DNA of 64,000 nucleotides from an uncultured Ureaplasma sp. (GTDB lineage: Bacteria > Bacillota_I > Bacilli_A > Mycoplasmatales > Mycoplasmoidaceae): positions 1 through 64,000 of the forward strand of contig CAMQYY010000003.1 of the NCBI GenBank assembly GCA_947039515.1. Direction: 5' to 3'. Shown here one piece after another: positions 1 through 10,084 of this stretch. Within the stretch, counting starts at the first letter, position 1, and the number at the start of each line of letters is the position of its first letter. The translations under genes were made by a program, and so were the position numbers. The notes under the pieces are model-generated. The model did not search any database. It was not told where the DNA came from and saw only the letters and a program-made list of their open reading frames with translations.

Positions 1-181
1 TAGAAATATCATTAGATTCATTATTTACATAATTCATTTGGATAATTTCATTATTCTCATTATTAACAGAATTATTTTTCTCTTCATGAGTATTATCTAA
101 AATAGGAATAGATTTAGGTTCCTCTTTAGAAATATCATTAGATTCATTATTTACATAATTCATTTGGATAATTTCATTATT
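1..181. repeat. 126-nt-period direct repeat inside acidic gene
   Basis: A 55-base stretch beginning at position 1 recurs without change beginning at 127, a period of 126 nt (42 codons), so the repeat keeps the reading frame of the surrounding gene. The array may continue beyond the window edge. Confidence 0.8.
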
Positions 182-1009
182 ATCAGTATTAACAGGATCA
201 ATTTTCTCTTTTGAAATAGTGATTGAATCACTTGAAGATTTTGTTGCATTTTCAATATTATGAGATTTTTCTTCTTCTTCAGAAGTATCACTTACAATAC
301 TAACTTCTGTTATTTCTTCAATATTATTAGATTTATTTTTATCTTCAGAAGGAATATTTATAGGTTTCTCAACATTATCTAATTCTATAGTTTCAGTATC
401 AAGTTCAGCATTTTTATTTTCATCATTATAATTAAATTCATCAGTTTCATCATCAGTAAATTCATCATTAGAAGGAATTTCTTCAATAATTTCATCTTCA
501 TTATAATCTTTTTCATCATCTTCATATAATTGAATATCAAAATCATCATCAAGAATATCAATTTCATCATCAAGCAATTTATTATCATCACTATTATTTA
601 ATTCATTAATCTCATTATCAATTAATTTTTTATTAGTATTATCTTCTAATTTATCAATTTCATCATTATTTAATTTTTTAGTAGCACTATTATTTAATTC
701 ATCAGTTTTTTCACTAGCTAATTTTTTAGTAGCATTATCTTCTAATTCATTGATTCTATCATCTAATTTTTTAGTAACACTATTATCTAGTTCATCAGTT
801 TTATCACTAGCTAATTTTTTAGTAGTACTATCTTCTAATTCATTGATTCCATCATCTAATTTTTTAGTAACACTATTATCTAGTTCATCAGTTTTATCAT
901 CATCTAATTTTTTAGCATCAATATCATCGACTTGATTAATTTTATTATCATTTTTTTTTTCAATATTTTTATTTTTTTTACTAAAAATATTATTTAGTAT
1001 ACCTGCCAT
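1..1009 (-). CDS. acidic repeat-rich protein, N-terminal part (runs off window)
   Basis: This minus-strand frame is open from an ATG at 1009 to the window edge, giving 336 residues with the C-terminus missing. After a short basic start (MAGILNNIFSKKNKN) the protein is almost entirely Asp, Glu, Asn, Lys, Ser and Thr. Residues of about 20-110 are built from a 31-residue unit (93-nt period, near 741 and 834) around KKLDD, INELED and TDELDN, predicted coiled coil. Further on, an 18-residue block containing NNEIIQMNYVNNES is repeated with a 42-residue period. No catalytic motif is visible. A basic start followed by a long acidic region resembles FtsY N-termini of some mollicutes, but also cytoskeletal or terminal-organelle proteins. 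The part that would decide is outside the window, so no function is assigned. Confidence 0.75.
   Translation of the reverse strand, partial: MAGILNNIFSKKNKNIEKKNDNKINQVDDIDAKKLDDDKTDELDNSVTKKLDDGINELEDSTTKKLASDKTDELDNSVTKKLDDRINELEDNATKKLASEKTDELNNSATKKLNNDEIDKLEDNTNKKLIDNEINELNNSDDNKLLDDEIDILDDDFDIQLYEDDEKDYNEDEIIEEIPSNDEFTDDETDEFNYNDENKNAELDTETIELDNVEKPINIPSEDKNKSNNIEEITEVSIVSDTSEEEEKSHNIENATKSSSDSITISKEKIDPVNTDNNEIIQMNYVNNESNDISKEEPKSIPILDNTHEEKNNSVNNENNEIIQMNYVNNESNDIS
741..930. repeat. 93-nt in-frame tandem repeat in acidic gene
   Basis: Near-identical units begin at about 741 and 834 (93 nt, 31 codons) and encode coiled-coil-like KKLDD...INELED...TKKLAS segments. A more diverged copy precedes them in the 640-735 region. 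The unit length is a multiple of three, so copy-number change would alter protein length without a frameshift. Confidence 0.7.
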
Positions 1010-1106
1010 AATTTATTCCTTTGATATCAATAATTATATTTTTAATTATATTAATTTTTTTAAAATATAGTAAAATTAAATTACATATTATTTAAGGAGA
1101 AAAAAT

Positions 1107-2186
1107 ATGATGATAAAAGGATTAGATTTAAAAGGCAGAAGCTTAGATAGCATTACCAATTTTACTATTGAAGAAGTTGAATATCTTGTTGAATTATCGA
1201 TGAGAGTTAAAAAAGATAAAAAATTAGGAAACTCACAAAGAAAATTATTAGAAGGTAAAAATATTGTTACCTTATGAGAAAAAGATTCAACAAGAACTAG
1301 ATGTTCATTTGATGTTGCAGCTTTTGATATGGGTATGGGTGTTACTTATGTTGGACCACAAGGTTCTAACTATGGTAAAAAAGAATCTATTGAAGATACT
1401 GCTATTGTTTTAGGTAATTACTATGATGGAATTCAATTTAGAGGATTTAGCCAAGAATACGTTAATGTTCTAGCTAGAGATTCAGGTGTTCCAGTTTGAA
1501 ATGGTTTAACTAATGATGAACATCCAACACAAATCATTGCTGATTTATTAACAATGGTTGAAGAAGTTGGTAGTTTTAAAAACTTAAAAGGTAAAAAATT
1601 TATTTTTATAGGTGATTATAAAAATAATATGGGACACTCTGAATTATTGGCATGTGCTTTTGCTGGTATGCATTGTACTTTAGTTGGTCCTGATAGTTAT
1701 CAAAAAGAAATGCTAAAAGATACATTGAAATTTGCTGATAAAATTAATGAAACAACAGGCGGATCATATTCTTTCTCTAATGATAAAATAGCAGCTGCTA
1801 AAGATGTTGATTTTATTTATACAGATGTTTGAGTTTCTCTTGGTGAAGATTTTAGTTTATTTGATTCAAGAATTAATGAATTAAAAGATTTCCAAGTTGA
1901 TATGACTATGATGAAAGCTGCTAAAGAAACAGTAAAATTCCTTCATTGTTTACCAGCTTTCCATGATTTAAGAACTGAATTTAGTACTAAAGTTGCTAAA
2001 GAATTAGGTGCTAAATATCCATTAGTTAAAAATGGTGAAATTGAAGTAACTGATGAAGTTTTCCAATCTGATTATAGTATTGCTTTTAGAGAAGCTGAAA
2101 ACAGAATGCATTCAATTAAAGCAATTATGCTATCTACTTTGGCTGAACCAAAAGTTTATGAAAAAATATTAAAATTAGAAATCTAA
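1107..2186 (+). CDS. argF: ornithine carbamoyltransferase
   Basis: The product is a 359-residue transcarbamylase that interconverts ornithine plus carbamoyl phosphate and citrulline plus phosphate. The carbamoyl-phosphate motif STRTR lies near residue 60, HPTQ near 140 and the ornithine-site motif HCLPA near 280, all intact. Length is a little above the family norm of about 335. The start is the first of two adjacent ATGs, 6 nt after AAGGAG; in-frame TGA codons are tryptophan. In mollicutes this enzyme normally acts in the arginine deiminase pathway, where citrulline phosphorolysis yields carbamoyl phosphate for ATP production. No arginine deiminase or carbamate kinase gene is adjacent, so that role is inferred from relatives. 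Putrescine carbamoyltransferase is a less likely alternative. Confidence 0.95.
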
Positions 2187-2191
2187 TTCTT

Positions 2192-2256
2192 AATAAAGTA
2201 TTTATATAAAAAAAAGATATCTTTTTGATATCTTTTTTTTATATAAATACTTTATT
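2192..2256. terminator. 30-bp perfect inverted repeat, bidirectional terminator
   Basis: Two perfectly complementary 30-nt arms (2192-2221 and 2227-2256) flank a 5-nt T loop. The element sits between the convergent argF and DEAD-box helicase genes. The A8/T8 tract lies inside the stem, so the hairpin can serve transcripts from either side. Confidence 0.75.
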
Positions 2257-2372
2257 AAATAAGAAAATAATTGATAGTATTGATTTATATTAAATTCATA
2301 AATATCAATGAATAAATCTACTATTAATATATTTTTGAAAATTATCTTAATAATACTAATTTAGTAGAGTTA

Positions 2373-3704
2373 TTATTTTATGTAAGATTTTTTTCTAATT
2401 TCATTCATTTTACTTTCAATATGTTTTCTTTTAGATTTTTGTTTTATTTTTTTAATTTCTTCTGCTTTCTTCTTTTTATATCCAGGTTTTACTTTTGTTT
2501 TATCATTAACTATTTTTCTAATTGAATTATTACTTTTTTCATCTAATAATACTGCCTTTGTTTTATTTTTATATTGAATTGACTTTATTTCATTTTTTTT
2601 AAAAACAAAATGATCAAAATTTATTTTTTTTGATTCTAAATTAATTAATTTAGAATCTTCTTTTTCATTATAAATAATGTAAGAAGTTCCGGTATATTTA
2701 CCTCTTCCACATCTTCCAGAACGATGAACATATCATTCAGGATCATCAGGTAAATTATAATTAATAACATGACTAGCACCATTAATATCTAAACCTCTTG
2801 AGACTAAATCAGTAGCAACTAAATATTGATATTTTAAATCTTTAACCTCTTTAATTTTATTTTTTCTTTCTCTCTCTACTAAACCAGCATGAACAAAAGT
2901 TACATTTAATTTATTGTCAACATCTAAAAGCATTTTATATATATATTCAACTTCTTTCTTAGTATTAGCAAAAATAATGCAAAAGAAAGGATTTATTTCA
3001 TTTACTAGAAATTTAAGGGTTTCATCCGGATTAATATTATGAATAATTTTATGTTCAATATTATTATTTTCATAAATTGAATTTCCAATTTTTATAATTT
3101 TTGAATTAGTTAAAAATTTAGCAATTTGAAAAGATAGCATTTCATTAATAGTCGCACTTCAAACAGATTTTTGAAGCGATGTTTTTTCTTCAATTTTACT
3201 AATAATATTTGTAATATTATCACTAAATCCTAAATCAATTAACATATCCATTTCATCTAAAACAATAGTTTTTAAATGAGAATAATTAATTTTTTTATTT
3301 TCAATAACAAAATTAAACCTATCAACAGTTGCTACAATTATTTGTGGATTCAATCTATTGATATTTTCAATTTGTTTATTAATATCTTTTCCACCAATAA
3401 GAAGAGCATGTTTTAATAGATTTTGATTTTTTTTGAATTTTGCTATCTCATTAAAAATTTGTCGAGCCAATTCTCTTGTTGGTGTTAAAATAACAACTTG
3501 TAAATTTTTATTAAGTTCAATATTTTGTAAAATAGGCATTAAAAAAGCTAAAGTTTTACCACTACCAGTTGAACTTATTCCAATAACATTTTCTTTTTTT
3601 AATAATAATGGTCAAGTTTTAGCTTGAATTTCCATTTCATTCTTAAATCTATAATCACCTCATGTTTTTAATATTCAATCATTATATCCATATTTATTTT
3701 TCAT
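2373..3704 (-). CDS. DEAD-box ATP-dependent RNA helicase
   Basis: A 443-residue helicase with both RecA-like domains: motif I SSTGSGKT near residue 45, Ia TPTRELA, motif II LDEMD (DEMD instead of canonical DEAD), motif III SAT, and a motif VI HRSGRCGRG in domain 2. A Lys-rich tail of about 90 residues follows, as in RNA-binding extensions of CsdA/CshA-type enzymes. It probably unwinds RNA during ribosome assembly or mRNA decay. Five TGA codons are read as Trp. It converges on argF across a shared hairpin. The exact orthologue (CshA, CshB, DeaD) cannot be fixed from the sequence alone. Confidence 0.93.
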
Positions 3705-3861
3705 AGTATCCTATTAATCACTTTAATTTATTCAATTAATTATAACTTTACTTTTTAAATAATATTATAACAATAAATATTAATGTTTTTAAGAGCTCAT
3801 TATATAAATACTTCATTATTTTAATTTAGTGTTTAAATGATATTTATTTATTTTTAATAAG

Positions 3862-5442
3862 TTAAATAGGTAATCAGTTATTAAATATAGAACGATAAGT
3901 TCCAGCATTTTGTCCTATTTTATCTGGATAATATTGTCAATCAGAAGTTATTCTAAAGAATAATTCTCTCAAAGATGTATCATCAATTAATGGATTTGAT
4001 AAATATCCAAATTTATTAAATTTATCAAGTTCTAAATTATAATTATCTCCAATTGATTTATTAATAATTTGAATCAAATCAGCATTTGTAATGAACTTTT
4101 CTGTATCAAAAATTAAATTATTTCTTTTATTAAAAGGTTTTATGGCCATCATAATAGATAATTGAATATCACTAGGATTAACATTTGGACCATTATTTCC
4201 AAAAAATCTTTCACCGTGATCAGAAAATAAAACAATCATTGAATTATCATAAGCATTATTATATTTTAAGTAGTTAAAAAAATTTATTAATTGATCTACT
4301 GATCAGTTTATAACCTTATGATAATTTTCTACATTTAAGTTTTTATGTTCTACAATCGGGTCACCAAATGTAAAATTTGCATGTGTATTTTGAAAAAATG
4401 ATCAATTGTAATAATTCTCATTTTTACTATTTATATCTACAATTTTAGATAAATCTTTTAAAACATAAGCATCAGGAACATTTGCAAAATATTGGGGATA
4501 TAAACTACTATTAGATAAAGATTTTACATTATATTTTTTAAAATCTTCTCTAAATTGCTGAATATTTCCATGTCATCAATTTGGGTTTATTATATTTTTA
4601 TACCCATAATAAGACATTGAATTAAAAGAAATATTATGATAATCATTACTTTTTAACATTTTTATATGTTTTTCAAAAGCATTATGAAAAAATCTTTCCT
4701 GAGTTACTAAACTAGTTTCTCAATATTTAGGTGAAAATTCAAAACCACCTATCATACTTGGATTAGATGTAGAAGTTTTAGAACCTAGTGTAATTGCTTT
4801 AACATATGTAGTAAATCCATCTAATGCAGTTCTATATTTTGGATTTTCACTCATCATTCTATTGAAAGAGAAGCCAGAAACTCCATCTAAATAAATTACA
4901 ATAACATTTTTACCAGTATTAGTTAATTCAAAATAAGGTTTTTTAGGTTTTTCAATTGATTTTTGAAAAATAAAAGGGATTGTATAAGTGAATATTTGTA
5001 ATGGTATTAATGTTGCTATTGCCAATCCAAATATTATTTTGTTTATATTTTTATTTTCCCTTACTTTTGGACTAGTATTTAAATTAATAAAATAATTATC
5101 AATACTATCAATACTAAAAATAAGCAATATTGGTGGTAAAAAAACATAAGTTATAAACATTATGATTCTTACTCACAGTTTGTATTTTTTTAAATTTTCT
5201 TTATAAAAACTTTTTATAAAAAAATAAGAAGAATATATTAAATATGATAGTAAAGATATTAAAAAAATAATAAATAATGTAAGTAATAAAATATATTTTC
5301 AATTTTGTGGATTTATTGCACTTGAATCAATATTAAATAATCATTTTGGACCATTAAATCAAAAATAAATTGTAAAAAATATTATACAAATTAATATGTT
5401 TATACAATATAAAATATTAAGTAATTTTATTTCTTTAAGCAT
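3862..5442 (-). CDS. membrane-anchored sulfatase/phosphoethanolamine-transferase-like protein
   Basis: A 526-residue protein with about four transmembrane helices in the first 170 residues, followed by an extracellular alkaline-phosphatase-superfamily domain. The domain opens with a NVIVIYLDGVSG strand carrying the metal-ligand Asp; a Ser/Thr-rich GSKTSTSNPS segment is the likely nucleophile region, and FSDHGERF supplies the second metal ligand pair. The layout resembles LtaS- or EptA-like lipid-modifying enzymes, which transfer headgroups to lipids or glycans. Mollicutes lack classical lipoteichoic acid, so the substrate is unknown. It is the last gene before the tRNA-Ala/tRNA-Ile pair, which is read in the same direction and has its own hairpin terminator in between. 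Confidence 0.8.
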
Positions 5443-5462
5443 AAATAAGATATCCCTTATAT

Positions 5463-5501
5463 AAAAAAATTTATATTAGAATATTTCTAATATAAATTTT
5501 T
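5463..5501 (-). terminator. terminator after tRNA-Ala
   Basis: A perfect 16-bp inverted repeat (5465-5480 and 5486-5501, 5-nt loop) is followed on the minus strand by a run of T residues. It lies 15 bases past the CCA end of tRNA-Ala, so it fits as the end of the two-tRNA transcript and separates it from the sulfatase-like gene. Confidence 0.7.
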
Positions 5502-5515
5502 ATTAATAATTATAT

Positions 5516-5591
5516 TGGTGGAGCCTATGGGGATCAAACCCACGACCTCTTGAGTGCAAATCAAGTGCTCTATCAGCTGAGCTAAGGCCCC
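5516..5591 (-). tRNA. tRNA-Ala (anticodon TGC)
   Basis: A 76-nt cloverleaf with acceptor GGGGCCT/AGGCTCC (one G-U pair), the D-arm sequence TAGCTCAG, an anticodon stem CTTGA/TCAAG around loop TTTGCAC, a T-arm GGGTTTGATCC, and an encoded CCA. It shares a transcript with tRNA-Ile three bases upstream. Confidence 0.97.
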
Positions 5592-5594
5592 ATT

Positions 5595-5671
5595 TGGTAG
5601 ATGTAAATGGACTCGAACCATCGACCTCTCCCTTATCAGGGGAGTGCTCTAACCAACTGAGCTATACATCT
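5595..5671 (-). tRNA. tRNA-Ile (anticodon GAT)
   Basis: A 77-nt cloverleaf with acceptor AGATGTA/TACATCT, anticodon stem CTCCC/GGGAG around loop CTGATAA, T-arm GGTTCGAGTCC, and an encoded CCA. First gene of an Ile-Ala tRNA pair, an arrangement also common in rRNA spacers, although no rRNA is seen here. Confidence 0.97.
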
Positions 5672-5733
5672 ATAAAATACATTTAACATTATACTTATTT
5701 TAAGTATAATATCAAATAATATTATGATTATTT

Positions 5734-6576
5734 TTAGTAAAAATAATCGATATAATCAAGAATTTCCAATTTATATTTACTTTTTTTCGTTGTTTTAACT
5801 GTAACAACTTGAATATTTTCTTTTTTCAAACATTTAACTTCTGATAAATCAACATTTTTAGCAAACAATATCTTACCATTAGGTTGAATTGTATGGAATA
5901 ATCAAGTTAGGCTTGCAATATCTTCGAAATTGTAATCAAAAATTTCATTATTTTCATTATATCAAACATAAGCTTTTGGGTTTGCTATAAATTTATATTT
6001 AAAAATATCTTGCAATAGTTTAGTATTTTTGATTCTATCTTCTTTATCAATAAGCATTCAATTTTTGTCTTCATCATTTAAATATCTATTGTTATTAACT
6101 TCTGAAATTATGTCAGGTTCATTTGGATTTTCAAAGGTAGATATCATTGGAGTTGGATAAACTCCTTTTATATAGCTATAAACTTCTTTAGAATTAGAAT
6201 CTTCTAAGTCTAAGAAACTAAAATCATCTCAATTTTTAACACTCATAGTAACACTATCATAAATCATTTCTCATTTTTTAATAGCAGTCTTTAAAAGATC
6301 AGTTGTATGACCCATATTTCTAAAACCATCTTTTGTCATTATTACTGAAATATTACCAACAATAAACATTTTTTTATTATCAATAATTCTTTTATTAGTT
6401 ATCAAAGCAGCAGCAATAATTTCATCATTGTCATCACGTTTTATATAAGAATTATTTCTATCTACAACATTTTGAATAATTTCAATTGCAATTTCTTCTT
6501 TTGATTCAAAAAAATCACAATACATATCAATCAAACTTTGATTATCCTTACTTGTAATTCCCTTAATTATTTCCAT
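5734..6576 (-). CDS. GNAT-family N-acetyltransferase
   Basis: A 280-residue protein. The first ~110 residues look like a GNAT fold: strand-rich segments around AAALITNKRI, the central strand NISVIMTKDGFRNMGHTTDLLKT, and a degenerate acetyl-CoA loop (R-N-M-G-H-T in place of RxxGxG/A). The long C-terminal half, rich in aromatic and acidic residues, recalls the Eis-type two-domain acetyltransferases found in mycoplasmas. The acceptor is unknown. It stands alone, divergent from the Panacea gene across a 132-bp gap. The family call is moderate, because the acetyl-CoA loop is poorly conserved. Confidence 0.65.
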
Positions 6577-6708
6577 ACTTATCCTTAATTATTTAATATA
6601 ATTTGTATTATTTTACTTCTATTTAATTATAATTAAAATTTCCAATTAAATAGAAGTAAAAACTTTTTTTAATATTTTTTATATAAATATTTATATTAAT
6701 ATTTATAT

Positions 6709-7149
6709 ATGGGACAAAATAGAATTAATTTAATTGATAAAATATTTGAATTAAATAAAAAAATATATAAAAATGATGATAATCCTAGTGAATTAAAAGT
6801 ACATAAGGCTCTTTACTTTATATATGGTTGATTTTGAAATGAATATAAAGAACAACTTTTTGAAAATGCTAATTTTGAAGCATGAGATTATGGTCCTGTG
6901 GAATGCGATTATAGAAAATCACAATTTGTTGATCAATCTTTAAATTCGAAAAATAAGTTCATCATTAATGTATCTAAAGAAAAAGAAGAATTCTTAAATT
7001 TTAATTTAGAATGATTATTGAAAAAAACAGCCTTTTTTCTTACTAGCTATTCACATTTAACAAAACCTTGAATTGAAAATTCAGTACCAGTTAAAGAACA
7101 TGGTAAAAATCAAATAAATATAGATGAAATTTTAAATTTTTTTGGATAA
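6709..7149 (+). CDS. Panacea-domain (DUF4065/SocA-like) protein, putative antitoxin
   Basis: A 146-residue protein carrying the diagnostic Panacea segment: LKVHKALYFIYGWF near residues 28-41, then FENANFEAWDYGPVECDYR near 50-70. These match the family's LxKLLYFxxGxY...F.AWxYGPV pattern. Panacea proteins are established as antitoxins that neutralise many unrelated toxins, and as SocA-type proteolytic adaptors. The coding region starts at an ATG with no strong Shine-Dalgarno. A 59-bp gap separates it from the DUF2130 gene downstream on the same strand, which makes that gene the obvious candidate partner. That pairing is an inference. Confidence 0.85.
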
Positions 7150-7208
7150 TAAAAATAGTTTACTATACATAAATAAAAACTATATTTCTATATTTTTAGG
7201 AGTTTTTA

Positions 7209-8615
7209 ATGAAAAAAATTAAAGTAAGATTAATTGATTTAGATAAATTAATCTTCGAATTAGCAGAAGATGCTAAAAAAGGTGATGAGTTTTCTTTAAG
7301 AGAAACAGAAGATTATACTGACCTTTCCTACAAAATAAAAGAATATTTTGATAGAAAAGTTGATGAAAAAATTAGAAAAGAAAAGAATAATATTCTAAAT
7401 GAATATCGTTCTACTTTTGAGTTCAAATATGAATATTTGTCACCGATAGAGAAATTAAAAATTGAAAATATAAAATTACAAGAACAATTAACTCATAAAG
7501 ATACAAGTATTAAAAATATTGTTGATCAAGAAATAAATAAAATTCTTAAAGAAAATAATGAAAAAATCAATGAATTAAAAGAAAATAATTCTAAGAATAT
7601 TTTAAAAATTAATGAAGATAAAAATAAAATTATTAAAGAAAATAATGAAAAAATCAATGAATTAAAAGAGAATAGTTCTAAGAACATTCTAAGACTTAAT
7701 GATGATATTTTATCCTTAAAAGAAAAAATTTCTATACTTAATGCAAATATAGAAGTTTCTGAAAAAAATATAGAACTTGTTTTAAATAAAGAATTTTTTT
7801 CAAAATTAAAAAAGCAAGAAGAAGAATTGCTTTTTAAATTTGAAAAAGAAAAAGAAGCTATAGAAAAACAACATGAAATAGCAATAAAATCAAGAAATAG
7901 TCGAAATATTAAACAAATAGGTAATGAACTTGAAAAGTGATGTGAACAAGAATATAATGATCATTTTTCATTAGCATACGATGATTGTATATTTGAACCA
8001 ACAAATAAAATTATTGATGGTAAAAAACCGGACTATTCTTTTAAAGTTTTTAATGATAAAACACTTATTACTAGTGTTATATTAGAAATGAAGTCAGAAT
8101 CTGATAATTCTGATGACAAAAATAGAAATAAAAATAGTAAATTTTTAGATAAATTAGAAAAAGATAGAGAAAATAATAAGGCTGAATACGGTCTTCTAGT
8201 TACTGAACTCGAATGAGATGATATTTTTGTTATTAAAAAAGTAAACAACCAACAATTTAAAAATATTTATATAGTCAGACCACAATATTTTTTAACTTTT
8301 CTTTCTTTAGTTAGGTCTTTTGCATTGAAAAAGAAAGAAATAATTAATCAAAACATCGATTTTCAAGCAAAAAAAGATATCCTAGAACAATTTGAAGATA
8401 TGAAAGATAATATTTTAGATAATTCAATAAAAAATCTTGAAAAAGATGCTCAAAGTATTCTTAATATTGCAACAAAAATTAGTGCAGAATCAACAAAAAT
8501 AGAAGAGATTTCTAAAAAAATAATTGACACTCATGTTTATAAAATAAGTAAAAAAATACAAAATTTTAATATTGAAAAAATATTAAAAAAAATAGAAAAA
8601 GTAAGTAATGAATAA
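7209..8615 (+). CDS. DUF2130 coiled-coil protein with PD-(D/E)XK-like domain
   Basis: A 468-residue protein. Residues ~60-235 form a long coiled coil containing a nearly exact 29-residue duplication (87-nt period, about 7548 and 7635). Residues ~238-345 hold a conserved globular domain of the DUF2130 type. Its GNELEKW, the Asp of KPDYSF (D275) and LEMK (E293/K295) reproduce the spacing of a PD-(D/E)XK nuclease site, and are followed by YGLLVTELEW. The tail (~370-468) is again helical. It starts 7 nt after TTTTTAGGAG. The last 8 nt overlap the tmk start, so the two are translationally coupled. The DUF2130 function is not established; nuclease activity is inferred from the motif only. Confidence 0.8.
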
Positions 8616-9273
8616 AGGTTTATTTATATCAATAGAAGGTACTGATGGGTGTGGAAAAACTTCTGTAATTAGTGAAATAAAAAGACATTTTTCTGATAAT
8701 AAAAATGTTGTTTATACAAGAGAACCTGGTGGATATAATAATAAAATATCAGAAAAGATAAGAGAACTTGTTCTTAATAATGAGATGGATTATATTACTG
8801 AAGCGTTATTATTTGCGGCTAGTAGATCCGAAAATGTTTTTAAATTTATTCTTCCGAATTTAGAAAATAATAAAATAGTAATTTCTGATAGATATTTTGA
8901 CTCATCATTAGTTTATCAAGGAATTGCAAGAAACATAGGAATTAAAAATATTTACGATATTAATGTATTAGCTACCAAAAATTTAATACCAACAAAAACA
9001 TTTGTTTTGTCTGTAGAACCTAAAATATCAAAAATAAGAATAGAATCAAGCAGAATCAAATTACCACCATCAAGAAGAATATTTAATGATGAAATGAATA
9101 GATTTGATGTAGAGCAACCAGAATTACAAAAAAAAGTTTATGATGGATATTTACATTTAGCTAAAATATATCCCGAAAGAATTGTTTTAATTGATGCTTC
9201 AAGAGATTTTAAAACAGTTTGTATGGATTTAACAAAGAAAATTGAGGAATTAATTAAAAAACATGGATTATAA
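8608..9273 (+). CDS. tmk: thymidylate kinase
   Basis: A 221-residue dTMP kinase that phosphorylates dTMP to dTDP for dTTP synthesis. The P-loop EGTDGCGKTS is at residues ~8-17, the DR(Y) segment SDRYFDSSLVYQG at ~92-104, and an extended LID region rich in Arg (SSRIKLPPSRR) near 145-155. Start overlaps the end of the DUF2130 gene (ATGAATAA), and its own end overlaps holB by 11 nt, forming a tight operon with holB, mnmE and tatD. The tmk-holB order is common in Firmicutes and mollicutes. Confidence 0.97.
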   Translation: MNKGLFISIEGTDGCGKTSVISEIKRHFSDNKNVVYTREPGGYNNKISEKIRELVLNNEMDYITEALLFAASRSENVFKFILPNLENNKIVISDRYFDSSLVYQGIARNIGIKNIYDINVLATKNLIPTKTFVLSVEPKISKIRIESSRIKLPPSRRIFNDEMNRFDVEQPELQKKVYDGYLHLAKIYPERIVLIDASRDFKTVCMDLTKKIEELIKKHGL

Positions 9274-10081
9274 TATTGCTTTAAATAATTTTAAGAAAAA
9301 TAAAAATTTTCCTCATGCATTTTTGGTTAATACAGTTAATTGTATTAATCCTGATTTTGAAATTAAAAAATATTTAAAAACAATAAATTGTAAAAAAGAA
9401 TCACTTTTTTGTAATAATTGCAACATTTGTCTTGAAATAAATGAGAATAAATATCTTGATTTAATTATTATTGATGGGTCTTCTAATAAAATTAAAAAAG
9501 AAGATATATTTTTTATTCAAGAAAAATTTTCAAAATCTTCAAGTTCATTTGACCATATTAAATTATATGCCTTAATCAATATTGAAAACTCATCTAATGT
9601 TGCTTTAAATTCATTATTAAAAATTTTAGAAGAACCATATGAAAATACATATGCATTATTATTTTGTTCAAATAAAAATAATGTTTTAGATACGATATCA
9701 AGCAGATGTCAAAAAGCCACATTAATTTCTAATATTATTGATTTTAATGTTAACGAGATTGATAAATATTTTAAAGAGCTTATCTTCAAAATATTTACTT
9801 ATACTAATCAATATAATGATTTCTCCATTAATAATAATTTCAGTGAAACTTATAATATTATCATGAATTTATTAAAAGATAAATCAGTAATAAATCAATA
9901 TAATTTTATTTCTTTTTTTAAAAAACAATCATATGCAATAATTGATATTTGTATTAATCTATTAATAGAATTAGTTTCTATTCATAAAAAAATTTTAATA
10001 TCAGAACTTAAAAATGATTTAAATGTGAACATTAATAGATCACTTTTAGCTATGAAAATAATATCTATTTTAGGAGAATAA
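9263..10081 (+). CDS. holB: DNA polymerase III delta' subunit
   Basis: A 272-residue clamp-loader subunit. It has no functional Walker A, as expected for delta'. A four-Cys zinc-binding segment (CKKESLFCNNCNIC, residues ~43-57), the SSNVALNSLLKILEEP stretch of the AAA+ fold (~111-126), and the SRC motif (SSRCQKA near 150) are all present. It overlaps tmk by 11 nt and is followed 3 nt later by mnmE. Inside the clamp loader it works with DnaX and the delta subunit, whose gene holA lies at 61.0 kb in this window. Confidence 0.93.
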   Translation: MDYNIALNNFKKNKNFPHAFLVNTVNCINPDFEIKKYLKTINCKKESLFCNNCNICLEINENKYLDLIIIDGSSNKIKKEDIFFIQEKFSKSSSSFDHIKLYALINIENSSNVALNSLLKILEEPYENTYALLFCSNKNNVLDTISSRCQKATLISNIIDFNVNEIDKYFKELIFKIFTYTNQYNDFSINNNFSETYNIIMNLLKDKSVINQYNFISFFKKQSYAIIDICINLLIELVSIHKKILISELKNDLNVNINRSLLAMKIISILGE

Positions 10082-10084
10082 TAT

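Noticed and set aside
1554..2186. argF and many other genes appear fragmented into several reading frames
   Set aside because: All breaks coincide with TGA codons at positions where Trp is expected; in the mollicute code these genes are intact.
8033..8248. Antisense open frame within the DUF2130 gene
   Set aside because: The forward frame carries a recognisable domain and is coupled to tmk; the reverse frame is Ser/Leu-rich noise.
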